64,000 bases of DNA, taken from the NCBI GenBank assembly GCA_033002965.1, contig JAURVB010003478.1, forward strand, positions 26,159 to 90,158. The letters are read 5' to 3'. A model generated the notes under the pieces. It did not search any database. It was not told the origin of the DNA and worked only from the letters and a program-made list of their open reading frames with translations. Source of the stretch: Piper betle. Taxonomy: Eukaryota > Streptophyta > Magnoliopsida > Piperales > Piperaceae. Each line of letters opens with the position of its first letter. Position 1 is the first letter of the stretch. Shown here in pieces: positions 12,070 to 22,171 of the stretch. The position numbers and the translations under genes are program-made.

Positions 12070-12466
12070 CTAATACAAAAACTCAACATAATCACTTATC
12101 ATTAGCAAAGCATAGACAACAAGGAACAATCAGATAAACAAAAAAAGATGAGAAGAACAAACAAATTGCATCCACGATGAGAAGAACTCAGTTGGCATCA
12201 TTATTTTGGAAATCGATGCACTTACTTTTGTACATCACTTGTAGAAATCAGAACAAAATATGCTTCAACATGCTATGCCAATTAGATCAAGAAGTATGAT
12301 TAAGCAATTTAAAGAAATAAGAACCAGGCAGGCACAAATTTGCGATTGCACTGGCTCAAGATAATGGATTAGCATAATTAAGCATGACAAGCCTCAAAGT
12401 GTTGCAGAATAATCAGAAATACTAAAGAAATTTACATTATCCAATAGAAGAACATTTAAAACTTAC

Positions 12467-13144
12467 AACAATTTCACCAAATCCAGGATATGCAGATTCA
12501 ATAGGCACTATTTCCAGTCGAAAAGCCCATCGACCATATCCTTCAACGATTGGGGTCACCATTGTCTGGTTAACAGAACGGTCGCCTTAAGATGCTAAAA
12601 GTCATTAAGGCTTAGTTTAAAAGAACAAGCAAGGACACTAACATTGAATTACCTCACTAAAACTAAGAACATCCAAATACCCTTTATTTTGAAGATGACG
12701 GACAAAGTCATTTGGCTCAACCATGCATTGCGACTCACTCCTCAGCTCTCCAATCTACAGCAATATAAGTAGGACCAGAAAGCATGATTAAGAAAAATCG
12801 TCAAATTAAAAGATGAAAACCAATAATTGAAATTGAAAGGATGCTTTTATGATTTAAATGTAGCTAGCTTTCCACTTCCACTTAAGTGAAAATAATTTGT
12901 ACAAAGAATTTAATGCCCTCGAGAAAAGATGCCAGTACCAGTGCCAGTGCAACTAATTACTTCATCAGGTTAAAAAGAAAAATAAAATAAAATACGTGCA
13001 TTTCATTATAGGGCAAGCAAACACCAAGTGCTGAAAAACAAGAGGGAAAAATTAATATACAGTTGGAGCAGGACGGAACACAAGGCCCATATACCAAGGC
13101 ATGTCTGCAAGCTTGCTGCCAAAATGAGGGCAGCTATAAAAAAC
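12467..13144 (-). pseudogene. SERAC1-like pseudogene, three hydrolase-domain exons
   Basis: Three exons keep open frames and splice sites: 13061-13144 (FYSCPHFGSKLADMPW..GLVFRPAPT), 12653-12754 (IGELRSESQ...NDFVRHLQNKG...VLSFSE, 34 codons) and 12467-12565 (TMVTPIVEGYGRWAFRLEI...AYPGFGEIV, 33 codons, donor GTAAGT). These are the best kept part of the gene. Substitutions at normally constant places (e.g. SQCMVEP) suggest relaxed constraint. Confidence 0.85.
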
Positions 13145-13246
13145 CTGCATAAAACCAAAAATTTAAAGTGAAAGCAGAAAATATGAACAAACACTCACTA
13201 AAAGAAATAAATATGTAAGATAATCAACTTTTAAAATTGCACATAC

Positions 13247-13345
13247 AATTCCAACGGTGTTGTTGAACAGATCTGTATAAGACTTAACTTTCAGTCTTGG
13301 CTTAATAGAGCATTTGCTTAACAATAAAATAGGATTCATTAACAA
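13247..13345 (-). pseudogene. SERAC1-like pseudogene, exon that should hold the nucleophile elbow
   Basis: The 3' part reads LFNNTVGI before a GTATGT donor (13245-13246 on the complement), and upstream VKQMLY is directly followed by TAA where a Lys codon is expected. The preceding bases no longer encode the Ser-Met-Gly-Gly motif that should follow the FVTH end of exon 13912-13988. The catalytic serine is therefore lost. The 5' limit is approximate. Confidence 0.7.
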
Positions 13346-13559
13346 GTACTTTCTAGGTTGCATTATTTATGTTGCATGTTTGTATTATATGGTTGGAAAC
13401 TGGTCATGACAATCAGCTGAATTTAGAATAATATGCTAAACAGATTCTTTACATCTCATATAATTTGACTTATTACTCTTCCATAGCAGCCATTATTCTA
13501 TCTTAGAGGAGTTGAGATCTGACATGTTTGGTAGGATGTTTACCAAAAAGAAAAAAAAG

Positions 13560-13890
13560 GTTTTTAGAATGCCACCCGTGTTAAAATGAATATTTAGTGC
13601 TTGCCTTACTTAATAGCATGAACTTTTAAGATAAGTGACAAGACCATCTAAAATTGATATAGTATCATAACAAAAATGTTGGGTTCAAATCTTGTTGACG
13701 ATATATGCCTAGAGAAGTATTAATTTGTCTCGTATTGTGCCTAATAAATTTTTTGCCCTGTATTTATTTATGTTCTGAACCTTAAAAATTTGTTTACACG
13801 TGAGGGAGAGTGTTAAAGTTAATATTAAGTCGCTCCCTTTTCTAATATCTTGGGCTTTTGGAATATGTGGTTAGACTATTAAAAATATAC
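13560..13890. repeat. Dispersed repeat in a SERAC1 intron
   Basis: The segment shares an ordered set of short matches with 1320-1450, notably TATTGTGCCTAATAA and GTTAAAGTTAATATTAAG followed by a pyrimidine stretch and CTTGGGCTTTTGG. It lies inside the intron between the exons at 13247 and 13912, which it lengthens. It resembles the end of a decayed retroelement, but no partner terminus was found. Confidence 0.45.
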
Positions 13891-13911
13891 AACTGGCAAT
13901 TAAAATCATAC

Positions 13912-14202
13912 CTGTGAGTCACAAAAATAACAGGTCTACTCCCAATTCCTGCATCAGCTAACTTCTTAAGCAACATGGAACTTACTTCCTAAAAATTTAA
14001 CAGGAAATGAGTAATCTCATCATAATTTAGGAACTTGTTTTTAAACATAAAAATGAGAAAAATAATTAAACATAAAATTGCTGCTTCTATATACAAAATA
14101 TTGTTGAATTTCAAACCACGATAGAATTACTGAATAAAACTCATGTTTGAAGGGTCATACCTGAAGAGGAAAGCTAGCTCCAGACCAATGGGTCAAATTG
14201 GT
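13912..14202 (-). pseudogene. SERAC1-like pseudogene, two short hydrolase exons
   Basis: Exon 14161-14202 encodes TNLTHWSGASFPLQ with AG and GTATGA borders. Exon 13912-13988 encodes EVSSMLLKKLADAGIGSRPV then IFVTH with GTATGA donor. Both keep reading frame and joining phase and align without gaps to the family's pattern just before the nucleophile elbow. Confidence 0.85.
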
Positions 14203-14343
14203 CTGCATTAATTACCAGATTAGATGAAACATGTCTCATCACAGGACACCACCTGAAGATGGCCTTGGAAAATTAAAACTAGAGTTGCTCTATCTAAGAG
14301 TAGGAGTTATGCTTATGTCAATTGATCTGAATATTACACAAAC

Positions 14344-15441
14344 CTTATATTTCACAGTGAACAGTCGAGCTTGAGGAAAGTCACTAGAGAGCCACTACCC
14401 AGGCCAGAATGTACTTTCTCTTCGAACTTCTTGATCAATTCTTTCCACCAGACCTGACTTACTAGTTGTTGAAGCTTTGTCATCTGATATTCGCCAGGTT
14501 TGAAGGGACCTCCGCGTAGACCATGCACAAAAACAATGTTCAGTACAGGGTCCACTGGCTCTAATTTTGCCTTGAAGCCACTGGGAGAGACCAGAGTTTC
14601 CTTCTCTGAATTTTTAGATAATACTAGTCCACTAGCACTTTGATTTTTTTAATCAAATTGATCAGGGCACTTCCAATGTGGTAACCCAGGATTAATAAAA
14701 AATATCATGTCACTATAACTGGGCATTCTTATTTTTCCTTCATTCCTTCTCTATTTTTAGATATACCATTTTTGTCATCCCCTTCATTGGTACAAAAAAT
14801 ATTTAACAAAGTCACCCTAGCATAGCTTTGAGTTTTGAAATCACTACAGCCAGATCCTGCCCATGGCACTGACCTCAAGCCACTTTAACCAAATTTCGTC
14901 TTTGAGTAGAGCTGTTTGGACCTTTGCAAGACGTGAAAGGACAGCCAAAAGCCGTGCTGCATGTTTACGAGGGAGGTACCTGAACACTTGCACGTTCATT
15001 AACATTTGAGGTCATTGTCTCACTGGAATTGTGTTTTGTAGGTTCCTGGTCTTCCTGGACCCTTGATGCATTATATGCCTCATGAGCAGCAAGTTGGTCA
15101 TAGTCATCCCGTAGAAGGAAGCATCTCAATAAGAACAGAACTAAAAAATCCACTACTTTATTTTGACATTGAAGTTCATCAGCACAAATTTCAGTCAATG
15201 CCTTAAAGCCTTTCAGAGTCGACATGGCCGAGTCAGCAGCAAGAATCTTGGGTATGTTATCTTTCTTCATATTTTTTAATTGATCAGAGAATGGATCCAT
15301 AGATAGTAAGTCGGCAAGATCTGATGCACTACCTGCTTCAACAGAAGGTGGTGCCATCTTCACAGCCTGATGAACAACAACTTGAGCTAACTGCTCAGCA
15401 GTCTGTGCAGCTGAAACAGCATTAGAGTCGTCTATCTGGGT
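14344..15441 (-). pseudogene. SERAC1-like pseudogene, large central exon
   Basis: This exon spans the end of the armadillo-like part and the start of the hydrolase domain. In order: TQIDDSNAVSAAQTAEQLAQ, ADLLSMDPFSDQLKNMKKDN, STLKGFKALTEICADE, RKHAARLLAVLSRLAKVQ, TQSYARVTLLNIF, INPGLPHWKCP, IVFVHGLRGGPFK, TWRISDDKAST, DFPQARLFTVKYK. The frame is broken near 14970 (before RKHAAR), again after GRIW near 14850, and at about 14498-14503 where one A appears lost between FK and TWR. In-frame stops are TAA at 14649-14651 and TAG at 14395-14397. Acceptor (15442-15443) and donor (14342-14343) are intact. Confidence 0.9.
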
Positions 15442-15562
15442 CTGCAGAAACCAAACTGATTACATCAACAAAAATAAAGAACTTGGAAGACTCGCAAATA
15501 ATAATGTATGTGCATGAATATCGAAAAAGCTCAAACAGAATTTATAGAACTTAAAAATGTAC

Positions 15563-16001
15563 CTTCACTTTGTCAGTCTTAAGGGAAATTGTACCTCTTG
15601 AACGACTTTTGCTTAAATTAAAAACCTGCATCAGGAAAAGAGTCAATCATCCTTGTGAAATTGGTATAAAAGCCAGACAACAATCCTCCAGAGCACAAGA
15701 GAGATACTTTTGTAGCTGAATACCAAGTAGCATCTGTTGAAATTTTTCCACAAACCCATGACAGCGGATAGCAGATCACTTTTGACTTTCTTCCTTAGAC
15801 AAGTGATTATTCTTGGTAGCGATTAATTCTAATGCCTTGGCTATTGCCTCTTGAACAAGTTTATACCCAGTTATCTGTTTGGCAATCTGCCTCATTGTAT
15901 TAAGTTTCTTCTTCCTTACCATATCCAGTGACTTGCTACTTCTTTCAATTGAGACAAGAAAGTGCTATTCTTGCTAAAGCAACATCCTCTGTACTGCACG
16001 C
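15563..16001 (-). pseudogene. SERAC1-like pseudogene, armadillo-part exon C
   Basis: Homology runs ACSTEDVALARIALS, (frameshift near 15955) FLVSIERSS, MRQIAKQITGYKLVQEAIAK, EESQK, TGA at 15776-15778, (frameshift) SWVCGKISTDATWYSATK, (frameshift) EDCCLAFIPISQG, TGA at 15647-15649, LTLFLMQ and TDKVK at the GTACAT donor. Several independent lesions in one exon cannot be explained by a single sequencing error, so this is a true pseudogene. A weak extra exon may lie at about 16136-16180 (KIALLLWIQ before GTACGC). Confidence 0.85.
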
Positions 16002-16531
16002 CTGAGATATTGTAGAAAGTGATGATTAAAAAACTTTAAACTTTAACCAAAATTATATAGATGATAAAACCATCATCGATAAAACCTTTTTCATATCAAA
16101 TCATCAAGAAAATAAATTTAATAATGGAAGCGTACCTGGATCCATAATAGTAAAGCAATTTTTGATTTCTTTGGTTTGATCTTCCAAATTCTACACCGGT
16201 TCTCCAAAGCCACAGTTCCTGGATGATGGGATACCAGAAAGAAAAACAACGGTGCGAATTAGGGGACCATAACCGTATTTATTCGTATAACCGTATTTAT
16301 CTTTATCTTGCATAATTTTAATTTAACCCATCATAAATTAGAGATTACGAAAATGGTATCTACACATATTTATCCATACTCATCTTAAATATATAATATC
16401 TCTACATATTTATCTTAAATATTAATGACCCATTAACTTTAATTTTAATAGATTAATTTAATTTAAGCCCAAACCTTATTAATAGCATATGATACAATTA
16501 TATACTTATATATATACGTCCAAAATCCAAC

Positions 16532-17211
16532 AGAAAGAAGACTTGAACTCCACTCAGGAACTGATTCAGTCAGAGGCAAGTTCGTATCCTCAAGGAGAAG
16601 TCACGCTAACAGGCTTCCATGCCATTTCACAGTTTGCTCAGGTGCCATCAGAGCAGTCATGACAGCTTGTTCATCTCTGTCGAGCTCTTGTATATGACAT
16701 CGGCTAAGGTCAGAGGCCATGGCCCAGTTTGCAAGGGACCACGCAGTAAATGGTACAGCAACTTGTTCCCTCTGTAAATCATCACAGAGCCCGGGTGTTA
16801 CGGTCGGAGCTAAACTTTCAATCATGGGAAAACGGGGATGACTTCTTTCCAACAATAAGTCACCAGGAACACTTGCCCTAATATTACACGCATTTTGAAA
16901 ATCATTTGTCCCAGAAAAACCTAGACCTGTTGTCCCTCCAAGAACCTTTATTCCAATGCTTCGCAAGCGTCCACTGACATCTTCACTTTCATCATGTTCT
17001 CCTGAATCCTCAAAATGCATAATACCTGCTTCAATAACTTGAAGAGCCACCAAAATGTCTTCCATGCTTGCATTTCCCGGTAGAATTGCCTGAAAGGATG
17101 CTCGGTCTGCATTGTCAATGCTCGAGGTGACAATGTCCATGATAGTAGCAACGAGCATGCTACGACCTTTATACACATCTGCTCCGCCAAATGAACTGCT
17201 CTTAACTTGCT
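16532..17211 (-). pseudogene. SERAC1-like pseudogene, second exon
   Basis: After a TTGCAG acceptor the frame reads KSSSFGGADVYKGRSMLVA to QAVMTALMAPEQTVKWHGSL and meets TGA at 16601-16603, where an Arg codon is expected (CGA to TGA is the commonest decay at methylated CpG). In-frame homology resumes for 23 codons (LLLEDTNLPL...EWSSSLLS) to about 16532, after which the rest of the exon and its donor are missing and AT-rich sequence follows (16200-16530). Confidence 0.9.
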
Positions 17212-17757
17212 GCAATAGATGTAACTACTTTAATCCTCAACCTAAAGGCAACATCTAGCAAGTAATCATTTCGACTCATACAAAAAAATAGGACCATCAA
17301 ATCTATGAAACAGGAACTAGAAAGTCGATTGTAGGCATATACAACAGAAAGAACAAAATAATTGCCCTTAGATAATAAGTTAACCAAGTTTCTTACTAAA
17401 CAAACAGTATAAAAGAACCTACACAATGAGAATTCATCTTCCACCAGCTTCCGCCAAAATATTTCTAGAGCTCAAATCATTCACTTCCTAAGTAGTTTTT
17501 TATAAAATGAAAACCACCAAAATTTCCATTGCGAATAGATGAATTGCATTTATTTGATGATAAATTATTGCTAATATGTGATCATACATTATCTCTAAAG
17601 AGCAACAAATCTAAAATCATCTACTAGGATCATCTATGACTCAAATGATTAGCCAATACACCACCCATATAAATTGCATCTAATACGTAAAGAAACAAGG
17701 CATTTCATTCATTTTCAGAACCAAAAAAAACAGGGTAAAAGACGAAGATCATCTCAC

Positions 17758-17815
17758 CATCTTGCCATTGTGCAGTTGAAACGAGAATATGAACCTTAGA
17801 AGGTGAGGCACCGCA
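17758..17815 (-). pseudogene. SERAC1-like pseudogene, exon 1, 3' piece
   Basis: Directly outside the Copia 5' LTR the minus strand reads VPHLLRFIFSFQLHNGKM and ends at a GTGAG donor. Joined across the element after removing one copy of the 5-bp duplication, the frame from the other piece (VLGWPYA) continues without a shift, so the insertion hit a coding exon. Confidence 0.9.
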
Positions 17816-18197
17816 TGTTGGAGTCCCTCATCATACGATGAATGCGAAAAGATGTACAATTATATTGGGAATCGTAAAGACTAGAATTATTCCAAGAGGT
17901 ACGAGGAATTTGAGAAAAAAATTGTTGAAGATGATGAGTATTTAGTATTTGGCTCTTGGTATCTACAAGACTAGTTTTCTTTTCCTATATATATATGTAG
18001 TTGTATTGTGAGGTAAAAAAAGATACATAACTAAATTAAAGAGAGTACACAATTGAGAGTGTTATTTTAATTGTGAATTGTGAGTTTCTTAATTGGAGTG
18101 TGTTCCAGTTAGAGATTGTGAGTTGTTTCCAATTAGAAAGTGTGAGGATTTACCAATTGGAGTGATTTGTATACTTATTAGTGGTAATAGTGGATGG

Positions 18198-18645
18198 CCC
18201 AGCCCAAAGTGCAACGTACTGGGCTAAGTCATTTCTTTAAAATGGGTACCCCGGAAGTTAAAGATCTATAGTCCATTCCCACTTATAAACAGGATCTTCT
18301 CCCAGTAGGTATTAGATGTGGGACTCAAGTTGAGGGATCTTACAATCCAATCACCTTAGGGAATTTCGTCCCCGAAATGCCTATTCTTGGCCCGTTGCTA
18401 GTTCATTCCGACTCTCGTTCGGACCGGCAGCCTAGCAAACGTTTCTAATCCAGCCCACCATCTAACACGGAACAGGTCGGCTCTAATACCACCTGTACAC
18501 CCAGCCCAAAGTGCACGTAATGGGCTAAGTCATTTCTTTAAAATAGGTACCCCGGAAGTTAAAGATCTATAGTCTCATTCCCACTTATAAACATGATCTT
18601 CTCCCAGTAGGTATTAGATGTGGGACTAAGTTGAGGGATCTTACA
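18198..18645 (-). mobile_element. TRIM retrotransposon, minus orientation
   Basis: On the complement: LTR 18494-18645, internal 18345-18493 and LTR 18198-18344. The outer end of the second LTR lacks the last bases (TGTAACGA on the plus strand). The internal part has the Met-tRNA primer site (complement at about 18480-18492) and ends in the purine-rich phrase before the LTR, as in the other copies. Inserted in the Copia 5' LTR. Its internal region differs in the middle from that of its forward neighbour, so the two are separate copies, not one inverted duplication. Confidence 0.85.
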
Positions 18646-18647
18646 AT

Positions 18648-19112
18648 TGTGAGATCCCTCAACTTAGTCCCACATATAATACCTACTGGGAGACGATCCT
18701 GTTTATAAGTGGGAATTGACTATAGATCTTTAACTTCTGGGGTAACCATTTTAAAGAAATGACTTAGCCCATTACAATCCACTTTGGGCTGGGTCGTTAG
18801 AAATGGTATCAGAGCCGACCTGGTTCCGTGTTAGATGGTGGGCTGGATTAGAAACGTTGGCTAGGCTGCCGGTCACAGGCCAGAAAGGTCGTGGGCTGGG
18901 GCTAGCAACGGGCCAAGAATAGGCATTTCGGGGACGAAATTCCCTAAGGTGGGTGGATTGTGAGATCCCTCAACTTAGTCCCACATATAATACCTACTGG
19001 GAGACGATCCTGTTTATAAGTGGGAATGGACTATAAATCTTTAACTTCTGGGGTACCCATTTTAAAGAAATGACTTAGCCCATTACAATCCACTTTGGGC
19101 TGGGTCGTTACA
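18648..19112 (+). mobile_element. TRIM retrotransposon, plus orientation
   Basis: LTR 18648-18801, internal 18802-18958, LTR 18959-19112 (154 bp, TGTGAGATCCC...GTCGTTACA). The primer site TGGTATCAGAGCC follows the first LTR by two bases and a purine-rich stretch (GGGGACGAAATT ... AAGGTGGGTGGAT) precedes the second. There is no coding capacity. It starts 2 bp after the end of the oppositely oriented copy. Confidence 0.9.
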
Positions 19113-19236
19113 AATGTGGTTTCCCTTATATTTTGAGGTTCCATATTAAATTATTGTGTATTTAATGACTCTTGTTCATTACTTGTCAAAGTATATTAAA
19201 GAGTTTAGGGATTTTGTGTGTTACAATCCCAACAAG

Positions 19237-19248
19237 TGGTATCAGAGC
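19237..19248 (+). promoter_or_regulatory. Copia primer binding site
   Basis: TGGTATCAGAGC, complementary to the 3' end of initiator Met-tRNA, two bases after the 5' LTR end at 19234. This is the standard position for starting minus-strand DNA synthesis in plant Copia elements. Confidence 0.9.
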
Positions 19249-19311
19249 TTTGGTTCATTCACCTGTGGAAGTTCGTGGAGAAGATTAAACTTCTTGTTCG
19301 CTTTTGACAAG

Positions 19312-20160
19312 ATGGCCGAGAAGAGTAAAATTAAATTTCTACATCCTAAATTTGATGGAGGTAATTTTCCTATGTGGAAAGTTAAGATTCATGCCATATT
19401 GGTGAGAGATGGTTGTGTTGTTGCTCTTAAAGGTAAGGATCAGAAACCAGAAGGTATGACAGATGCACAATTTATTGAAAAAGATGAGATTGCTAAGGCT
19501 GATATTTTATTGGCCTTGGATGATAAGGTATTATTTTTTGTGTATACCATTGATGCAACAGCAAAGGCTTTGTGGGATAGTCTTCACAGAATATATGAAG
19601 ACAAGTCCTTAGTAAGTAAGATTTTTCTGAGAAGACAATTGTATAATTTGAAGATGAAGGATGTGACTTTTATTTATGAACATTTAAATATGTTTAATAG
19701 CTTGGTGAATGACCTGTTGGGAACAGGTGTAAAGGTTAATGAGGAAGAACAAGCCACTTTACTTCTCTGTTCAATGCCGGACTCATGGGATAATTTAATT
19801 ATGAGTTTGAGCCATGTTTCTGAACTTGCCTTAAACTCTGTTACAATATCACTCTTGTCAGAGGAGCTAAGAAGAAAGTCAGCAATATCAACTTCATCTT
19901 CAGGGGAGAAAGCCTTGGTTTCTAAGGAGAGCAAGAGTGGGTTCAAGCGGACAAATAATAGAAGAAAGGTGATAAGGTGTTTTATTGTAACAAGGTTGGT
20001 CACATAAAAAGGTATTGCAAAAAATTAACAAGGCATATGCAACATGACAAGGAAAAGGACCATGAACAACAAAATAATGAAGTCAATTCTATTAATTATG
20101 GAAATGACGTAGTACTTTTTACTTCTTGTAATGATGAGTGCTTACGTAAGATGGATAATT
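19312..20160 (+). pseudogene. Copia gag with frameshifted zinc knuckle
   Basis: From the ATG at 19312 the protein reads MAEKSKIKFLHPKFDGGNFP, then MWKVKIHAILV, ALDDKVLFFVYTIDATAKAL, LYNLKMKDV and EEELRRKSA-like end, the UBN2-type Copia gag that forms the particle. The frame stops at 20007. A zinc knuckle (YCNKVGHIKRYC) follows in another frame at 19980-20030; its first Cys is lost from that frame because one T appears to be missing in the run at about 19980-19984. So gag and downstream regions can no longer be made as one protein. Confidence 0.85.
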
Positions 20161-20492
20161 CAACTTGAATTGTAGATTTTGGAGCTTTCTTTCATGCAAC
20201 ATCATGTAGAGAGCTCTTCACTACCTATAAATCAGAAAATTTGGGAATGGTGAAGATGGGAAATGATAACACATCATGTGTTGTTGGCATGAGAGATGTG
20301 CATATGGTGACTAATTTGGGTCACAAATTATTTTTGAAGAATGTGAGATATATTCCAAGCTTGAAGGAAAATATATTGTCTTTGGGCAAGTTGGATGATA
20401 TTGGCCATAGTTCTCAATTTGCTAAAAGAGTATGGACGTTATCCAAGGGTGCACTTATCATTGCAAAAGGGGAAAAATATAGCAGCTTGTAG
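20161..20492 (+). pseudogene. Copia protease remnant
   Basis: Reads IVDFGAFFHATSCRELFTTY, then VKMGNDNTSCVVGMRDVHM and VRYIPSLKENILSLGKLDD, the Copia protease pattern. The aspartic protease motif Asp-Ser-Gly-Ala has become Asp-Phe-Gly-Ala, and a TGA precedes it. The homology ends at about 20460 (LSKGALIIAKGEKY) and the polyprotein is cut off there. Confidence 0.8.
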
Positions 20493-20946
20493 AGGACATT
20501 ATTTCATATGTCAAGAGTGGAAGTACTCTTGATGGGTCTCCTAAGCAAGCATGGCATTGACGGGTTGATCATACTGAGGTAGAAATGGAATTCGGTAATA
20601 AGATTCTTGATAATGATCATACTCATGATAGAAGGAAAGTTGTTATCAAGTTGGAAGATGTAAATAAGCTATTTTCCGAAACCCGAGTGGATGGGTTACT
20701 AAAGATGTTTGAAGAGAAGTTGATCCTAAATGATGAAAAGCAAAGTCATAATTTTTTCCCCAAGAGGGTGGGGGAGATGTGCTATAAGTTCCAATCAGGG
20801 GAGATAAAGTGCATTCCACATGAGTCGGAAGAGGAGTTTTTCACATGGGTCGAGAAGGGGAGATTAGAAGGGTTGTATCCATTTTCCATGTGAAGGATAC
20901 TGAAACCAACCCTAGTGTGTTCCATATGATTCGGGAGGGGGAGAAT
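20493..20946 (+). other. Copia 3' internal region after a pol deletion
   Basis: About 450 bp between the protease remnant and the purine tract. An open frame (20585-20893) encodes a charged protein of about 100 residues with no recognisable integrase or reverse transcriptase motif. It is either the normal 3' internal region of this family or foreign filler that replaced pol. Confidence 0.5.
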
Positions 20947-21447
20947 TGTTGGAGTCCCTCATCAGATGATGAATGTGAAAAGGCGTACAATTACATGGGG
21001 CATCATAAAGACATGGAGTTATTCCAAGAGGTACGAGGAATTCGAGAAGAATTGTTGAAGATGATGAGTATTTAGTATTTGGCTCTTGGTATCTACGAGA
21101 CTAGTTTTCTCTTCCTATATATATGTAGTTGTATTGTGAGGTAAAAAAAGATACATAACTGAATTAAAGAGAATACACAATTGAGAGTGTTGTTTTAATT
21201 GTGAATTGTAAGTTTTCTAATTGGAGTGTGTTCCAGTTAGAGATTGTGAGTTGTTTCCAATTGGAAAGTGTGAGGATTTCCCAATTGGAGTGATTTGTGT
21301 ACTTATTATTGGTAATAGTGGATGGTTTGTGGTTTCCCTTATATTTTGAGGTTCCACATTAAATTATTATGTATTTATTGACTCTTGTTCATTACTTGTC
21401 AAAGCATATCAAAGAGTTTAGGGATTTTGTTTGTTACAATCCCAACA

Positions 21448-22171
21448 CCGCATAGGGCCACCCGAGCACGATGCTGCAAATTGCGGGATTGGCAACAATG
21501 TTGGCAAGAGCGCGTGCCTCATCGGCCTGCGTCTTGTCCTTGGCCGTGGCGACAGCATCAAGGAGCCAATGCAGCACGGCACCAGCGCCGGCCGACACGA
21601 TTGCCACCCACCAGCCCAAATTCGCAGATGCGATGTCCACAACCAGTGCCACAACTCGGAGCTCAAACCCTGACCAAACCTCCTGGTTGGCGGACGACAA
21701 TATCGACTGGAGCGACTTCCACAGCACGGCCCCGACGGCACTGGTGTGTTTGAACCCATCGAAGACCCGCTGCACCGAATCGTTCGAATTCTTGAGCTCC
21801 TCGTAGAACTGCCGTGGTTGGCGGGTGAGGAGAGGGGCAGAGATCACAGTCCCGGCGAGGGTGTAGAGGATAGGGAATCGGCGAGGGAAAGGGTCGGAGC
21901 GGAAAGGTGGGGTTGGGTTGGAGGAGGGCCGGTGTGGGGGCATGGTTGGGGAGGGAATCAAGTGGCAACGGCCACAGAGACTGCGGCAGCGGATACGAGG
22001 ACTTGCTGGAGGAGAGTTGGGAGAGGAGGTAGCGGTGGTGGAGGGATCGCTAGCGAGGGGAGCAAAGGAGGTGGAGCATAATTCATATCGCTGACTTCTT
22101 AGGGGCGGGTATTCAAACTTCGAAGGAGGAGAAGTTGGGGTGTACGATGCAAAGAAAATGGAAGGTGGCAA
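21448..22171 (-). pseudogene. SERAC1-like pseudogene, exon 1, 5' piece
   Basis: A GC-rich exon. An open frame on the minus strand runs from an ATG at 22169-22171 into the element's flank. The first 100 or so residues are Ser/Pro-rich and could be an organelle-targeting leader, but the true start is uncertain. Then come LYTLAGTVISAPLL, SLQSILSSANQEVWSGFELR, DIASANLG..VAIVSAGAG and EARALANIVANPAICSIVLG, the start of the armadillo-like part. It ends at WPYA exactly where the Copia element sits. Confidence 0.85.

Larger units (their letters stand above)
17816..21447 (+). mobile_element. Copia LTR retrotransposon, internally deleted, in SERAC1 exon 1
   Basis: LTRs begin TGTTGGAGTCCCTCATCA and end ATCCCAACA: the 3' LTR is 20947-21447 (501 bp), the 5' LTR is 17816-18197 plus 19113-19234, split by a TRIM pair. 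The element is flanked by the 5-bp duplication CCGCA (17811-17815 and 21448-21452). The primer site TGGTATCAGAGC (19237) and a purine tract GGGAGGGGGAGAA (about 20933-20945) are in place. Inside are gag, a broken zinc knuckle and a protease remnant; integrase, reverse transcriptase and RNase H are absent. It could only have moved with proteins from another copy. Confidence 0.95.
11961..22171 (-). pseudogene. SERAC1-like gene (armadillo-like repeats plus alpha/beta-hydrolase), disrupted
   Basis: Twelve exon segments can be followed on the minus strand: 21448-22171 plus 17758-17815 (one exon split by a Copia element), 16532-17211, 15563-16001, 14344-15441, 14161-14202, 13912-13988, 13247-13345, 13061-13144, 12653-12754, 12467-12565 and 11961-12069. 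Plant SERAC1-like proteins have a helical armadillo-like N-terminal part and a C-terminal lipase-like domain. Recognisable blocks are KGRSMLVATIMDIV, VPFTAWSLANWAMASDLSR, QAVMTALMAPE, IVFVHGLRGGPFK, NLTHWSGASFPLQ, FYSCPHFGSKLADMPW, VTPIVEGYG and PIESAYPGFGE. Breaks include the Copia insertion, stops at 16601-16603, 15776-15778, 15647-15649, 14649-14651 and 14395-14397, frameshifts in exons C, D and the last, and a lost nucleophile motif. Most splice sites survive, so decay looks fairly recent. Function in plants is not well defined; the animal homologue acts in phospholipid handling at mitochondria-ER contacts. Confidence 0.9.

Noticed and set aside
21385..22081. Plus-strand frames opposite SERAC1 exon 1
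   Set aside because: Shadows of the GC-rich minus-strand exon.
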